This document shows, piece after piece, positions 52,095 to 61,512 of a DNA stretch of 64,000 nucleotides. The stretch spans positions 10,085,626 to 10,149,625 of the forward strand of contig JAKSZU010000008.1 in assembly GCA_026018925.1 (NCBI GenBank), in the 5' to 3' direction. The DNA comes from Tupaia tana. Taxonomy: Eukaryota > Chordata > Mammalia > Scandentia > Tupaiidae. Both the position numbers and the translations under genes were made by a program. Position 1 is the stretch's first letter. Every line of letters begins with the position of its first letter. The notes under the pieces are model-generated. The model was given only the letters and a program-made list of their open reading frames with translations, had not been told where the DNA came from and searched no databases.

Positions 52095-52278
52095 CTGGGG
52101 GCCAGAGAGTGGTGGCTCTGGGTTCATTTACGGAGACCTCCCTGAGAACATGACGGGGCTGGCCAAGGCTGGGGTGGAGTGTGGCATCAAGACCCTGTAG
52201 GGGTTCATTCTCTCTCTCTCTCCCTCTCTCTCTCTCACTCATGGGAGGAAGAAATAAATAAATGAACTTTTAAAAAAA
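52095..52278 (+). repeat. tRNA-derived SINE, E type
   Basis: GGGGGCCAGAGAGTGGTGGC, GAGACCTCCCTGAGAACATG, GGCATCAAGACCCTGTAGG, end GAAATAAATAAATGAACTTT. The mid-head containing the B box is shortened. Confidence 0.83.
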
Positions 52279-52744
52279 GAAAAGAGACATTTTCTGGAGT
52301 GCTGTAATTTGTGCTGTTGCTAAAAATTGTAGTGCTTTAGTGGTTAGAAGGGTCTACTTAGTAATTTTCGTTTAGCAATTTTATTTGTGCAAAAGGTTGC
52401 AGGAGCTTGGGAGGGGCAAAGGGAAGAAACCCTGAACAGACACAAGAATGTCAAGTTGTCTGCTGAAAGTGATGTCTATGGTAATACCTGTGATCAGACG
52501 GCCAGTGCTGCGGGCACACCTCGAAAACCCGTATTGTGCACGGTTGAAAGGGGCTATGATGGAATATAAATAAGAAATCATAAAATAAAAAGGGGAAATA
52601 CATGTTAAAAAATTATGTTTACACCAAAAAAAAGTTACAGGAGGTTTTCATCACTTAAATACGATGATGTCACAGTAATCCAGCTCTCCATGTGGGGGCA
52701 GCGGGGGACTGGGAAGTAGCACATTGCTCGCTTGCTTTGGCAGG

Positions 52745-52925
52745 AGCCCGTGACACATGCCGTTTCGTTTCATCCTCTCAGTCACCCCTAAAGAAAGAGT
52801 AATAGCTACATTTCATAGATGAGGAAAAGGAAGTTGAATTAAATACCTTGCTGATGTCTACATAGTTATCAACAAATGAAAAAACCAGCTTAGACCCCAT
52901 TTCTCCTCATTGTATAAACTTTTGC
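52745..52925 (-). repeat. MIR fragment
   Basis: Antisense: CGTTTCATCCTCTCAGTCAC, ACATTTCATAGATGAGGAAA, AGTTGAATTAAATACCTTGC, CAGCTTAGACCCCATTTCTC. Good agreement with the reverse MIR core. Confidence 0.75.
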
Positions 52926-52950
52926 TTTTTGACTTCAGGAAGATTATCTT

Positions 52951-53087
52951 CTCTCTTTCTTTGGAGAGGTTTTTGCTATAGGACGCATGTGAGTTTAAGC
53001 TACCGTGTCTGGGACGCGAACCACAGTTGACTACATGGAAGTCTAACGACATAGCCATTGTGCTATCTGCTGGTCCCTGGAAGACTA
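52951..53087 (-). repeat. tRNA-derived SINE, A type, internally deleted
   Basis: Only about 137 bp: GGTTTTTGCTATAGGACGCA runs directly into TGTGAGTTTAAGCTACCG, dropping the ~110-bp GA-rich/CCCC-GGGG centre, while tail and complete tRNA head stay. GGAAGAYTAYCTT flanks it, so it may have inserted in this short form. Confidence 0.88.
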
Positions 53088-53265
53088 CCTTTTTACAGAG
53101 ATTTTCAACCCACATTCTTCAAATACTCACAGATTTTCAGTTAATGAGGAGCGTTTAGATTGTTATCATAGTCTAGAAATGCCTGAAACTAAACGATTTT
53201 GGGAACCAACAGTTATTAACCACCTGTCACAAACCAAATAGGTTTGGCTAATAAAAAGAATGGGC

Positions 53266-53515
53266 TTGCGCTGGTCCTGTAGCCTTGTGGTTAAGGGAGC
53301 TGGGTGCCACGTGGCTGACTGGGGTTTGAATCTTGGCCCCGACCTCTTGGAAAACATGCCAGGTGAGTGTGCCCCAAATCCCAACAGGATGGAGAGATGG
53401 AGAAGGGATTGTGACATGACCACCCCACTGAGGGGTGCTTTCTCTCTCTACCTCTCTCTGTCTCTGTCTCTCTCTCTGGAGAGCATATGGATCTTCTGGC
53501 AATTAAAAAATAATA
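53266..53515 (+). repeat. tRNA-derived SINE, D type, reference copy
   Basis: GCGCTGGTCCTGTAGCCTTG, GGTTTGAATCTTGGCCCCG, AAAACATGCCAGGTGAGTGT, CACTGAGGGGTGCTTTCTC, end CTTCTGGCAATTAAAAAATA. Confidence 0.9.
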
Positions 53516-53672
53516 ATAATGGGTTCTACTTACAAAATGGCTGCATATCACAAAACCATAATCTGTGGAATTTCTAAGTTCACTTTAATTCAGCAAGTTT
53601 TATTGCTGACTGAGTATGTCACTGACAGAGGTGAGTAGACCTAGAGGAGGTGGAATAGAAAGTATATGCCCC

Positions 53673-53843
53673 CAGGGCCAGCAGGTGGCGTGGTGGCTAA
53701 GGGTGCTGGATTCCCACATGGCTGACCGCAGTTTGAGTCTCAGCCCTGGGAGCTTTCTCTCTCCCCCTGTCTCTCTTTCTGTCCCTCTCTGGGCAAATTA
53801 AAATAAGAGAAATGAAGAAATAAATAAAGTTAAATTTTTAAAA
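53673..53843 (+). repeat. tRNA-derived SINE, B type
   Basis: GGGCCAGCAGGTGGCGTGG, AGTTTGAGTCTCAGCCCTGG, GGGCAAATTAAAATAAGAG tail. Flanks AAGTATATGCCCC / AAGTATCTTCCCC are an imperfect TSD. Confidence 0.9.
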
Positions 53844-53854
53844 AAGTATCTTCC

Positions 53855-53990
53855 CCTGGGGAGTTTACAGTCTTCTTGAGGAGACACATTATCAAATGCA
53901 CCTTATCAGACGCACTATCAGATACACATCAGTTACATAACAGCCATAAAGAGCACTGGAGATGTCCTGGGGCTTGTGACAGGCTCCAAG
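53855..53990 (+). repeat. L2 LINE fragment
   Basis: CTGGGGAGTTTACAGTCTTC and GAGGAGACACATTATCAAAT parallel the L2 GAGCTTACATTCTAG ... GGAGACAGACAATAA stretch. Confidence 0.5.
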
Positions 53991-54020
53991 TTGACTGCAG
54001 AGAGACAAAAGGGAGAGAAA

Positions 54021-54469
54021 AGGGGCCCTGCAGGTGGTGTGTGGTGAAGGGCGCTGGATTCCCACATGGCCAACCACGGTTTGAGTCCCAGACCTGGCCG
54101 TTTGCTTTCTCATTCTCTTTCTCTCTCTCTCTGTCCCTCTCCAGTCAAATTAAAATAAGTAAATAAACAAGTAAAGTTAAATAAAGTAATTTTTTTTTTT
54201 TGGAGAGGTTTTTGCTATAGGGTGCATATGCTTGCCAGAAAGAGAGACAGAGAGACAGAAAGCAAGAAATCACCCCCCGGGGGTGGAGGGCCACACCGCA
54301 ATCCCTTCTCCTCCATTCTCCTCTTGGGATCTTGGGCACGCACGCACATGCATCTGGCATGTGTTTAAGCCTCCTGGTCCGGGACTCGAACCGTGGTCGA
54401 CTACGTGGGAGTCCAGCGACATAGCCATTACGTTAACTGCTGGTCCCAATAAAGTAATTCTTTAAAAAA
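54021..54469 (+). repeat. tRNA-derived SINE, B type, tail split by an A SINE
   Basis: GGGCCCTGCAGGTGGTGTG, GGTTTGAGTCCCAGACCTGG, GTCAAATTAAAATAAGTAAA; the last tail bases (AATAAAGTAATTCTTTAAAA) resume at 54448. A perfect outer TSD CAAAAGGGAGAGAA lies at 54006-54019 and 54470-54483. Confidence 0.93.
54192..54447 (-). repeat. tRNA-derived SINE, A type, in B tail
   Basis: Antisense copy, CTATAGGGTGCATATGCTTG to GTTAACTGCTGGTCCC. TSD AATAAAGTAATT at 54180-54191 and 54448-54459, which is the tail of the host B SINE. Confidence 0.93.
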
Positions 54470-54474
54470 CAAAA

Positions 54475-54927
54475 GGGAGAGAAGAATGTGGGCTGCAGCG
54501 GACCAAGCAGGATTGGGTGTGAGCTAGGCTCGCAGGAGACGTAGGACCTGCCGAGATGGGGAAGCACATGATGAGCCCAGGCTCGGAGGCGGCATGACGC
54601 CAGCCCTCTCCCCCGGGAGTCTCGCGGGTTACGGGAAGGTAGATGGCCGGACTGCGGGGCCGTGGCTGGCAGAGGGAATAGTCGAGATGCTTTCCTGCTG
54701 GCAGCGGTCGTATCGGCAGCAGTCCTAGAGGTGAAGGTGTCACAGGGACAGTCATGCCTGGCAGTCGTGGAGCATGGGCCGTGCTGGGTAACCTCCATCC
54801 GACAGGTGCTGGTAGAGCGTGTGTAAGTGTCAGGGCCTTCCTCACCCCGTACAGCAGGGCGTGAAACCGAGGCCATCCCTGTTCTCTCGGGGCTGACGTT
54901 TCCGTGGGGAGATGCACAGAGTAGCAC
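54475..54927. other. GC-rich interval, partly L2-like
   Basis: No gene recognised; GGCCATCCCTGTTCTCTCGG and GGGGAGATGCACAGAGTAG near 54870-54925 resemble L2. Long minus-strand frames (54433-54948) look like chance in GC-rich DNA. Confidence 0.4.
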
Positions 54928-55118
54928 ATGGGGCCCAGACGGTGGCACAGTAAGACTCAGTGCTCTGGCAGGGTTCTAGGGTCACAGCCAGAGACCTCCC
55001 CGAGCGTGGGCTGGCCCATGGTCTGGGGACTGGCTGAAGGTGGGGTGGAGCATGGCATGGAGACCCTAATGAGATGCTTTTCTCTCCCTCGTGAAAGAAA
55101 TGAACTTTAATTGTTTTT
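54928..55118 (+). repeat. tRNA-derived SINE, E type
   Basis: GGGGCCCAGACGGTGGCACA, GAGACCTCCCCGAGCGTGGG, GGCATGGAGACCCTAATGAG, end GAAAGAAATGAACTTTAATT. Confidence 0.85.
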
Positions 55119-55142
55119 ACTAAGCAAGTGATAAAATAGGCA

Positions 55143-55705
55143 GGGCCAGCCCCGTAGCCTAGTGGTTAAGGAAACTGGGTCCCACATGGCCAACCATGGC
55201 TTAAATCCTGGCTCCAGCAGCTTGAGACATGCACCAAGTGTGTGCACGCGCATGCCCCAGATCCCAGCGGGATGGAGGGAGGAAGAAGGGGGACCAGCAG
55301 TTAGCGTAATGGCTATGTCGCTGGATCCCACGTAGTCAACCATGGTCCGAATCCCGGGCCCGGTGGCTTAAATTCACGTCAGGCGCGTGTGCATGCGTGC
55401 CCAAGATCCCGAGAGGAGAATGGAGGAGAAGGGATTGTGGCGTGACCATCCCCCCCGGAGGGTGATTTCTCGCTTTCTGTCTCTCTGTCTCTCTCTGTCT
55501 TTCTGGTGAGCGCACCTGCCCCATAGCAAAAACCTCTCAAAAAAAATAAATAAATAAATAAATAAATAAATACATAAATAAATAAATAAGAGAGAGAGAG
55601 AAAGAGGAAGAAGGGAAGCCTCGTTGCGAGGTGCTTTCTCCCTCTCTCTCCCTCACTGTCTCTGGCAAGGGAACGTGCCCTCTGGCCATTGAAAAATAAT
55701 GAACC
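55143..55705 (+). repeat. tRNA-derived SINE, D type, split by an A SINE
   Basis: Head AGGCCAGCCCCGTAGCCTAG to GGGATGGAGGGAGGAAGAAG (55143-55290). It resumes at about 55605 with GGAAGCCTCGTTGCGAGGTG and ends CCTCTGGCCATTGAAAAATA. Confidence 0.88.
55291..55604 (+). repeat. tRNA-derived SINE, A type, inside D SINE
   Basis: GACCAGCAGTTAGCGTAATG, GGTCCGAATCCCGGGCCCGG, end CCCCATAGCAAAAACCTCTC, with a tail grown to (AAAT)n and then (GA)n. TSD AGGAAGAAGGG at 55280-55290 and 55605-55615. Confidence 0.93.
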
Positions 55706-55795
55706 AGGCTAACTGTACTATCATAAAGGAGAAGTGGGCGGGAGGGTGTGAGAGGGAGAACAGTGTATAAACACAGTTCTGTGTGTGTCAGTGTA

Positions 55796-55915
55796 CAAGG
55801 GCACTTCAACAAACATTGAGTGTAAGTAAGAGTGCATTTTGGTGCAAAAGATTTGAAATCCATGCATAGTTTTTTTCATAATCCCTATTTCCCATGAAAT
55901 TTTGAAGACCCCCCC
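55796..55915 (-). mobile_element. Palindromic MITE-like element, copy 3
   Basis: About 120 bp in the opposite orientation to copies 1 and 2: AAGGGCACTTCAACAAACAT, TGCATTTTGGTGCAAAAGAT, TTTGAAATCCATGCATAG, ending ATGAAATTTTGAAGACCC. Confidence 0.75.
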
Positions 55916-56650
55916 CCCACAGTGGCTTAAGGAGTCATGTCAATAACAGCAGCAGGAGGCAGTGTCTGGAGCAGTGTGAATATGGGGGGGACGAAGGACG
56001 GTATAACATGACGAGGCGTGTCGCCACCAGTGGGGAAAGACCTGTGAGGGGACCGGCGAGGAGGCCACGGTAGCAGGCCAGGGGGGCCTCAGAGGGGTCG
56101 GTTAGTAATTAACGTCACGGAGCGTTCCGGGGAGCGAGAAGGCCACTGCGAAGGAAACAAGGCACTGTTTACCTGCCCGTACCTGCTCCCGAGCCGAGAA
56201 GTCGCTCATTTATGTTATAAACCGACAGGACTTCATGGAGACCTGATTTTAATGATCGAACTCTGACACACGGGTGACAAAGAGGACTGAGGTTTTGACA
56301 TTTGGGTGACTAAGACGGTGAGAAAAAAAAAGAGAAATTTTCCGTAAGAGAAAGGGAAGTTTAACCAAATGATCTGTCTTTGTTGTAAGGGATTTAGAAA
56401 TTTCTGAAACTTAAATTGGGGTGTCCTCTAAGATACTGAGCCTCCCTGGAGTCACTGCTTCTCCTGACAGCATGGGCCAGGTGGAAGGTGACGGAGGTGG
56501 GTTCTGTGCTGGAAGCCCTGCCTCCCTCGTGGGGTGCACCTGCAGGATGGCCCCCACCTCCCCTGCTGTCGCCTTTCCACCTCGCTGCTTGAGCTGCAGC
56601 TCACTTGCTCTGTCCTACTGCTGCTTCCTACTTTTAAAACGTCCTAGTTC
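55916..56650. other. Unique/L2-like interval
   Basis: CAGGAGGCAGTGTCTGGAGC and following text (55950-56110) may be L2. No gene recognised; a short frame at 56421-56858 runs into the next SINE. Confidence 0.4.
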
Positions 56651-57013
56651 AGGGACAGCAGGTGGCATGATGGCTAAGGCACTGGACTCCCACATGTCCA
56701 ACCACAGTTCAAGTCCCAGACCCAGCAGCTTGAAAATCACGCTGCACGCATGTACATATGTACCCAAAATCCCAAGAGAAGAGTGGAGGAGAAGAATCTG
56801 TGGCATGGCCATCCCTTCTTGGGGGGTAGTTTCTCAGTTTCTTTCTCTCTGTCTCTAGCGAGCGCATGTGCCCTATAGCGTAATGGCTATGTCGCTGGAC
56901 TCCCACGTAGTCGACCGCGGTTCAAGTCCCGGACCCGGCGGCTTAAACTCACGCCAAAGCAAAAATCTCTCTTAAAACAAAACAAAACAAAAAACAAACA
57001 AACAAAAAAACAC
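56651..57013 (+). repeat. Dimeric tRNA-SINE: C type joined to an internally deleted A type
   Basis: A full C body (GGGACAGCAGGTGGCATGAT to CATGTGCCCTATAGC) is followed at 56880 by GTAATGGCTATGTCGCTGG, a near-consensus A head through CTTAAACTCACGCC, and then directly by AAAGCAAAAATCTCTC, the SINE end. One TSD (CCYAGTTCA at 56642-56650 and about 57016) encloses both, so they form a unit. Confidence 0.85.
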
Positions 57014-57084
57014 TTCCCAGTTCACAGGTCCGTGGTAACATAACACTGTAACAATTGACCTACATGAAAGGTCCCAGGCTCATG

Positions 57085-57240
57085 TTCGTGTCTGAGGTCC
57101 GAAGTCATCCGTACACGGGCAGATGCCCTGGTGTCTGATCCTGGCCGACTGAGGAGGGGGTGGACTGAGACATGAGGACTCTGTTGGAGATAGTTCTTTC
57201 TCGCTCACTTAAAGGAGAAAAAAAAAAAAAAAAAAAAAAA
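57085..57240 (+). repeat. Degraded tRNA-SINE, E-like
   Basis: CGTGTCTGAGGTCCGAAGTC, GGCCGACTGAGGAGGGGGTG, GACATGAGGACTCTGTTGGA and CTCACTTAAAGGAGAAAAAA follow the E order, with a long A tail (57218-57243). Confidence 0.5.
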
Positions 57241-57490
57241 AAACAGGCCACAGCCGTGGTTCGGTGCTGAAGGCAGCTCATAGTGCAGTTTGAGCCCTGG
57301 ACCCAACAACCTGAGAAACACGAGCATGTGCGCTCCCACGCCCAGGATCCCGAGAGGAGGGAGGGATGGAGGGAGGATTGTGGCGTGACCACAATGGTGC
57401 TTTCTCCTCTCCACCCTACCCCTCTGTCTGTCTCTCTCTGGCGAGTACATGTGCCCTTTAGCCAAATAAATAAATAAATAAATATTAAAA
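57241..57490 (+). repeat. tRNA-derived SINE, D type
   Basis: CAGGCCACAGCCGTGGTTCG, AGTTTGAGCCCTGGACCC, GGATTGTGGCGTGACCACA, end TGTGCCCTTTAGCCAAATAA. Follows the long A run of the E-like copy. TTCCYAGYTCACAGGTCC occurs both before the pair (57014) and after it (57491). Confidence 0.85.
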
Positions 57491-57508
57491 TTCCTAGCTC
57501 ACAGGTCC

Positions 57509-58559
57509 CCAAACATTCTTGGCTCACAGCTCTGTCTTAGTTTTTCAAGGCAACTCCAGGGCAGAAGAAATACAAAAGTGTTCCACTCAGTGAGGGGCTG
57601 CTCAGACAACTTAAGGACTCTTCATTGCGACTTAGTACCGTTTGAAAAAAGGCTACAGATGCATTGATAGAAAGTAACATCTACATTCTTCTTGCATGAC
57701 CACTGGTACTCTCTAAGGGGAAGTGCACATCTGGCCACACGACTCCCCAAACCTGGAGTCATTCTGGATATACCACCCTCCTCACCTACTGTCCCGGGCT
57801 GATTTTCAGGTGACACTTGCTTTTTTATCACAGCAACCACAGAACCGGTTTCACAAAGACACAGTGTTGAAGAGAACGGTCTGATGAGACCGCACAACCG
57901 CGACCTAGTCGCACTCATGGTATCTGATGACGTCATCGCCTTTCCCTTGAAAATCGGACTGTCCCGGCCCCTCTGTGACTGCGCCACGGTGCCCTGGAGC
58001 GCCTCACACACAGTTAGGGACCCATGACCCAGGCCTGTTCTATACCGTGTCTGTCTCTTCTCAATCTTAAGGCATTTCTTGACCATCCCTATGTTTAAGA
58101 AAGTGGCTTTAAATCTGGCCGTGGCCTCCAGTTTCCTCTTTCTCTCTTTAAACTTGAGTGAGTTTGGGGGCTCTCCAGCCCCTTCTGGGCTCCCACTCCT
58201 CAGCAAGTCACTTCACAGTCACGGCTGTGGCTCCAAGCGTAGGCCGAAGGGTTGTTTGCAATTCCCATCCCACCTTGTTTCTTTTGTTTAAAATCCTGGC
58301 ACGGGTTCAGATCATTGCCTGACTTTTTACCGTCAGACTGCCGCAGGCTCACGGAGGTGCCAGGCCGCGGGAGAGAAGGACGTCCCATGCTACCCGGGCG
58401 AGCGCCGTGGTTACCCGTGCATCTGCGTGCAGACAAAACACCACCTGTAGGAGTCGCTTGTCCAGTGATTGGGAAGAAGCCACCCTGGTGCCGGTGACTG
58501 GTTTAAATAAGTGATGTCCTGTGTTTGCTATTTTATTTTTACAACTACATATTATGTGT
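57509..58559. other. Unique interval
   Basis: About 1.05 kb SINE-free. The minus strand is open from 58206 to 57622 (194 codons), but the translation is basic, cysteine-scattered and unlike any family I know. No gene called. Confidence 0.35.
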
Positions 58560-58786
58560 ATATTGATCTCCAGAGGGCACGCGTGCTCATTGAGAGAGAC
58601 AGAGAGGAGAAAGCACCCCTTCAGGGGAGCACGGCCACATAGCAATTCCTTCTCCTCCATCCTGCCAGGATTTTGGGCACGTGCACACAGGCCCAGCATG
58701 TATTTATGGCCTCTGGAACCTGGATTCAAACCTTGGTCAGCTACGCATGATCCAGCTCCCGTAACCTAGGCTTCAGGGTGGGCCCC
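58560..58786 (-). repeat. tRNA-derived SINE, D type
   Basis: Antisense: ATCTCCAGAGGGCACGCG, CCTGCCAGGATTTTGGGCAC, GGAACCTGGATTCAAACCTT, head TTCAGGGTGGGCCCC. Confidence 0.84.
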
Positions 58787-58802
58787 TCTAGCTGTATGTT
58801 TT

Positions 58803-59014
58803 CTAATGTTTATCATTTTCATGACAGTGGGAGAAGAGAGAGAGACGTGCACCTTCAGCAGGGCCTCATGCTGACTCCTCCCTGTCCCCACCACCGTCAG
58901 CTAGGACCATGGGCTCCTAGGCCTGCCATGTGCGGGTCGCCAGGACACTGAGCGTGCAGCCCTCCACGGGCATCCAGCACTGTTGGAGCAGTGCATTACC
59001 ACTGAGCTGCCCTA
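58803..59014 (-). repeat. tRNA-derived SINE, E type (head-to-head pair, left)
   Basis: Antisense: TTCTAATGTTTATCATTTTC, GAGAGAGAGACGTGCACCTT, head CATTACCACTGAGCTGCCC. Its head faces the plus-strand E copy 25 bp away. Confidence 0.78.
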
Positions 59015-59039
59015 CAACTGTATTGTACCAAAGCAAAAT

Positions 59040-59264
59040 GGGGGTTGAGTGGTGGGTCAGTGGTCAAATGCAATGCTCTGAGAGTAGACCCACTCGGGAA
59101 GTTGCCAGTTTGAGTCCCAAGACCTCTCTGAGTATGGGCATGTGTGCCCATGATCCAGGCTGGCCAAAGCTGCGGGTGGATCACTACATCAACACCCCGT
59201 CGAAGGTGCTCTCTCCGTCTGTCTTTGTCCCTCTCGCTCATAGATCAAATAAATAAAACTTTAA
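59040..59264 (+). repeat. tRNA-derived SINE, E type (head-to-head pair, right)
   Basis: GGGGTTGAGTGGTGGGTCAG, CCAGTTTGAGTCCCAAGACC, GGTGGATCACTACATCAACA, end CAAATAAATAAAACTTTAAA. One of the better E heads, with a recognisable A box and B box (AGTTTGAGTCC). Confidence 0.85.
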
Positions 59265-59274
59265 AAAGAAGTAA

Positions 59275-59456
59275 GAGGGACCAGCAGGTGGTGTGCTGGT
59301 TAGGAGCGTTGGATTTCCACATGGCAGACAACGCGGTTCAAGTGCTGGGCCTGTGGCTTGCTTTCTCCCTTTTCCTTTCTCTCTGTCTCTCTCTGATCAA
59401 AATAAAAAAAAATAACAACAAATAGAATTAAATAAATAAATAATTCTTTAAAAACT
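59275..59456 (+). repeat. tRNA-derived SINE, B type, in E tail
   Basis: GGGACCAGCAGGTGGTGTGC, GGTTCAAGTGCTGGGCCTG, AAATAATTCTTTAAAAACT. TSD AAAGAAGTAA at 59265-59274 and 59457-59466, in the tail of the preceding E SINE. Confidence 0.93.
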
Positions 59457-59672
59457 AAAGAAGTAAAACATTGCTCATTGTAGATACTTGGATAATGAAG
59501 AAGAAAACTAAGATCTGACCCATTGTAGAAATACAAAAGTGTTAACATTTTTACTTCAATTTAATTAGACTTTAAAAGTCACTCCCAAACTCCATTATGT
59601 AATCATAATGTATATAAGCCTTTTTGTCTTGCTTTGTAACAAAAAATCACATTATAAACATTTTAGAATCTT

Positions 59673-59925
59673 GGGACCAGCAGTTGGCTTAATGGCTATG
59701 TCCCTGGACTCCCATGTAGTCAACTACAGTTCAGGTCCCAGACCTGTTGGCTTAAACTCACACCAGGCGCGTGTGCGTCCGTGCCCAAGATCCCGAGAGG
59801 AGAATGGAGGAGAAGGGATTGCGGCGTGGCCATCCCTCCTGGGGGGTGATTTCTCGCTTTCTGTCTCTCTGTCTCTCTCTGTCTTTCTGCACGTGGCCTA
59901 TAGCAAAAACCTCTCAAAAAATTTT
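59673..59925 (+). repeat. tRNA-derived SINE, A type
   Basis: GGGACCAGCAGTTGGCTTAA, TTCAGGTCCCAGACCTG (B box mutated to AGTTCAGGTCC), GAGAAGGGATTGCGGCGTGG, end GCCTATAGCAAAAACCTCTC. Confidence 0.93.
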
Positions 59926-60217
59926 TTTTTCAAATCTAATTACATGGTTCTTTTAACGATTTTTTAAAAATGAATCATCACTTTTAAGGTGATACATGCA
60001 CGTAATTTAAAAATCAAAAGAGCTAAAATTCTGTAACATGAAATAGACTCCTGCCCCATCTTCTTAATGCCGCCCAGATTTACTCACTAGATTCAACCCC
60101 TGTCTCATTCTCGATTTCAGGGGCTCTCCTAGTCCATTGAGCGGCTCCATGTGGTCTGTGCACCTGCTGCCCATCCTGCTTTCACTGAGTTGTTGAGCTA
60201 CTGACTGAAAGAGCTGG
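59926..60217. other. Short unique interval, possibly L1-derived
   Basis: GTGATACATGCACGTAATTT and ATAGACTCCTGCCCCATCTT have the feel of old L1 3' UTR, but I cannot confirm it. Confidence 0.3.
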
Positions 60218-60372
60218 GGCTGGCAGGTGGCATGGTGGTTGAGGCCCTAGACTCCCACATGGCCAACTGCAGTTTGAATCCCAGACCTGGTGGCTTGCTC
60301 TCTCACTTTCCCTTTCTCTCTCGGGTCAAATTAAAAAATAATAATAACAAATAAATAATTCTTAAAAAAAGA
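60218..60372 (+). repeat. tRNA-derived SINE, B type
   Basis: GGCTGGCAGGTGGCATGGTG, AGTTTGAATCCCAGACCTGG, CGGGTCAAATTAAAAAATAA, AATAATTCTTAAAAAAAG. Flanks GAAAGAGCTGG / GAAAGTGCTGG are a TSD with one mismatch. Confidence 0.92.
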
Positions 60373-60580
60373 GAAAGTGCTGGTTCTACAGGATTACTAG
60401 TTGCTGTTCACTATGCAAATATACAGCATGTGTAAACTCAGGGCCACTTTATCAGTTGTACTTTGCCTTGCCATTTTTATAGGCCTAGTTTAAATGCATA
60501 TTTCATTTATGATAAATGACTATGGGTGTATTGTTAGGGATAATGACTTTATTATTAAACATTAATAGATCTCTGTTTAT

Positions 60581-60769
60581 TTTTTTAATAATTATTTATT
60601 TTATTTTATTTATTCATTCATTTATTTTTTAATGTGATCAGAGAGAGACAGGGTGAGAGTGAGAGAGAGAGGAAGTGAGAAAGCAAGCCACCAGATTCAG
60701 GACTCGAACCCTGGTCAGCCACATGGGAATGGCCAGTGCCTTAACCACCATGCCACCTGCTGGTCCCCA
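60581..60769 (-). repeat. tRNA-derived SINE, B type with TSD
   Basis: Antisense: AATAATTATTTATTTTATTT, TGTGATCAGAGAGAGACAGG, CAGGACTCGAACCCTGGTCA, head ACCTGCTGGTCCCC. TSD ATCTCTGTTTA at about 60570 and 60770-60780. Confidence 0.94.
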
Positions 60770-60780
60770 ATCTCTGTTTA

Positions 60781-61149
60781 GTTTTTCAAGCTAAATTGTA
60801 GAATTAATTAGTAATCAAGCCACGAAAGTTTAGTGAAATTGTGTTGTATTTTAAATCATGATTATTAAGGAGGATCAGGTAATAGTCTAATAGGTAATAT
60901 CCTTAATTATAAAGACTCTTCAGTGTCAAAAGGCATAATATGGAGATATGTGCAACTTATCTCAGTAGAAATATTGTAAACCTTTTGAAAATTGAAAATC
61001 CATATTTTGAACTACTGATTCAAAAGTGTGGGAATTGGTGCCTATTCTGTCACTATGTTAAAATAGATCATTTTGGTTAAAAAAAAAAAAGATCATTCTT
61101 ACTGTTTCTTCTATCTTTATCTCTGTATTTCTTAAAAATTTCCCAGAGG
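60781..61149. other. Unique AT-rich interval
   Basis: About 370 bp, nothing recognised. Confidence 0.35.
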
Positions 61150-61416
61150 AGGACCAGCAGTTGGCGTAATGGCCATGTCGCTAGACTGCCATGTAGTTGA
61201 CCACAGTTTGAGTCCCGGACCTGGCGGCTTAAACTCACGCCAGGCGTGTGTGTGTGTGTGCCCAAGATCCCAAGAAGAGAATGGAGGAGAAGTGATTGAG
61301 GCATAGCCATCCCCTCTGGGGGTGATTTTTCGCTTTCTGTCTCTCTGTCTCTCTCTCTGTCTTTCTGGTGAGCGCACAAGCCCTATAGCAAAAACCTCTC
61401 CAAAAAAAAAAAAAAT
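61150..61416 (+). repeat. tRNA-derived SINE, A type (tail-to-tail pair, left)
   Basis: GGACCAGCAGTTGGCGTAAT, GTTTGAGTCCCGGACCTGG, TAAACTCACGCCAGGCGTG, end CCCTATAGCAAAAACCTCTC plus 13 A. The next SINE begins at once in the opposite orientation. Confidence 0.93.
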
Positions 61417-61417
61417 T

Positions 61418-61445
61418 ACCTGAGGGTGTGGGTACTCCCTGGAGG

Positions 61446-61512
<67 letters not shown>

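Noticed and set aside
57622-58206. 194-codon minus-strand frame
   Set aside because: Translation shows no family resemblance, and there is no promoter or splice context.
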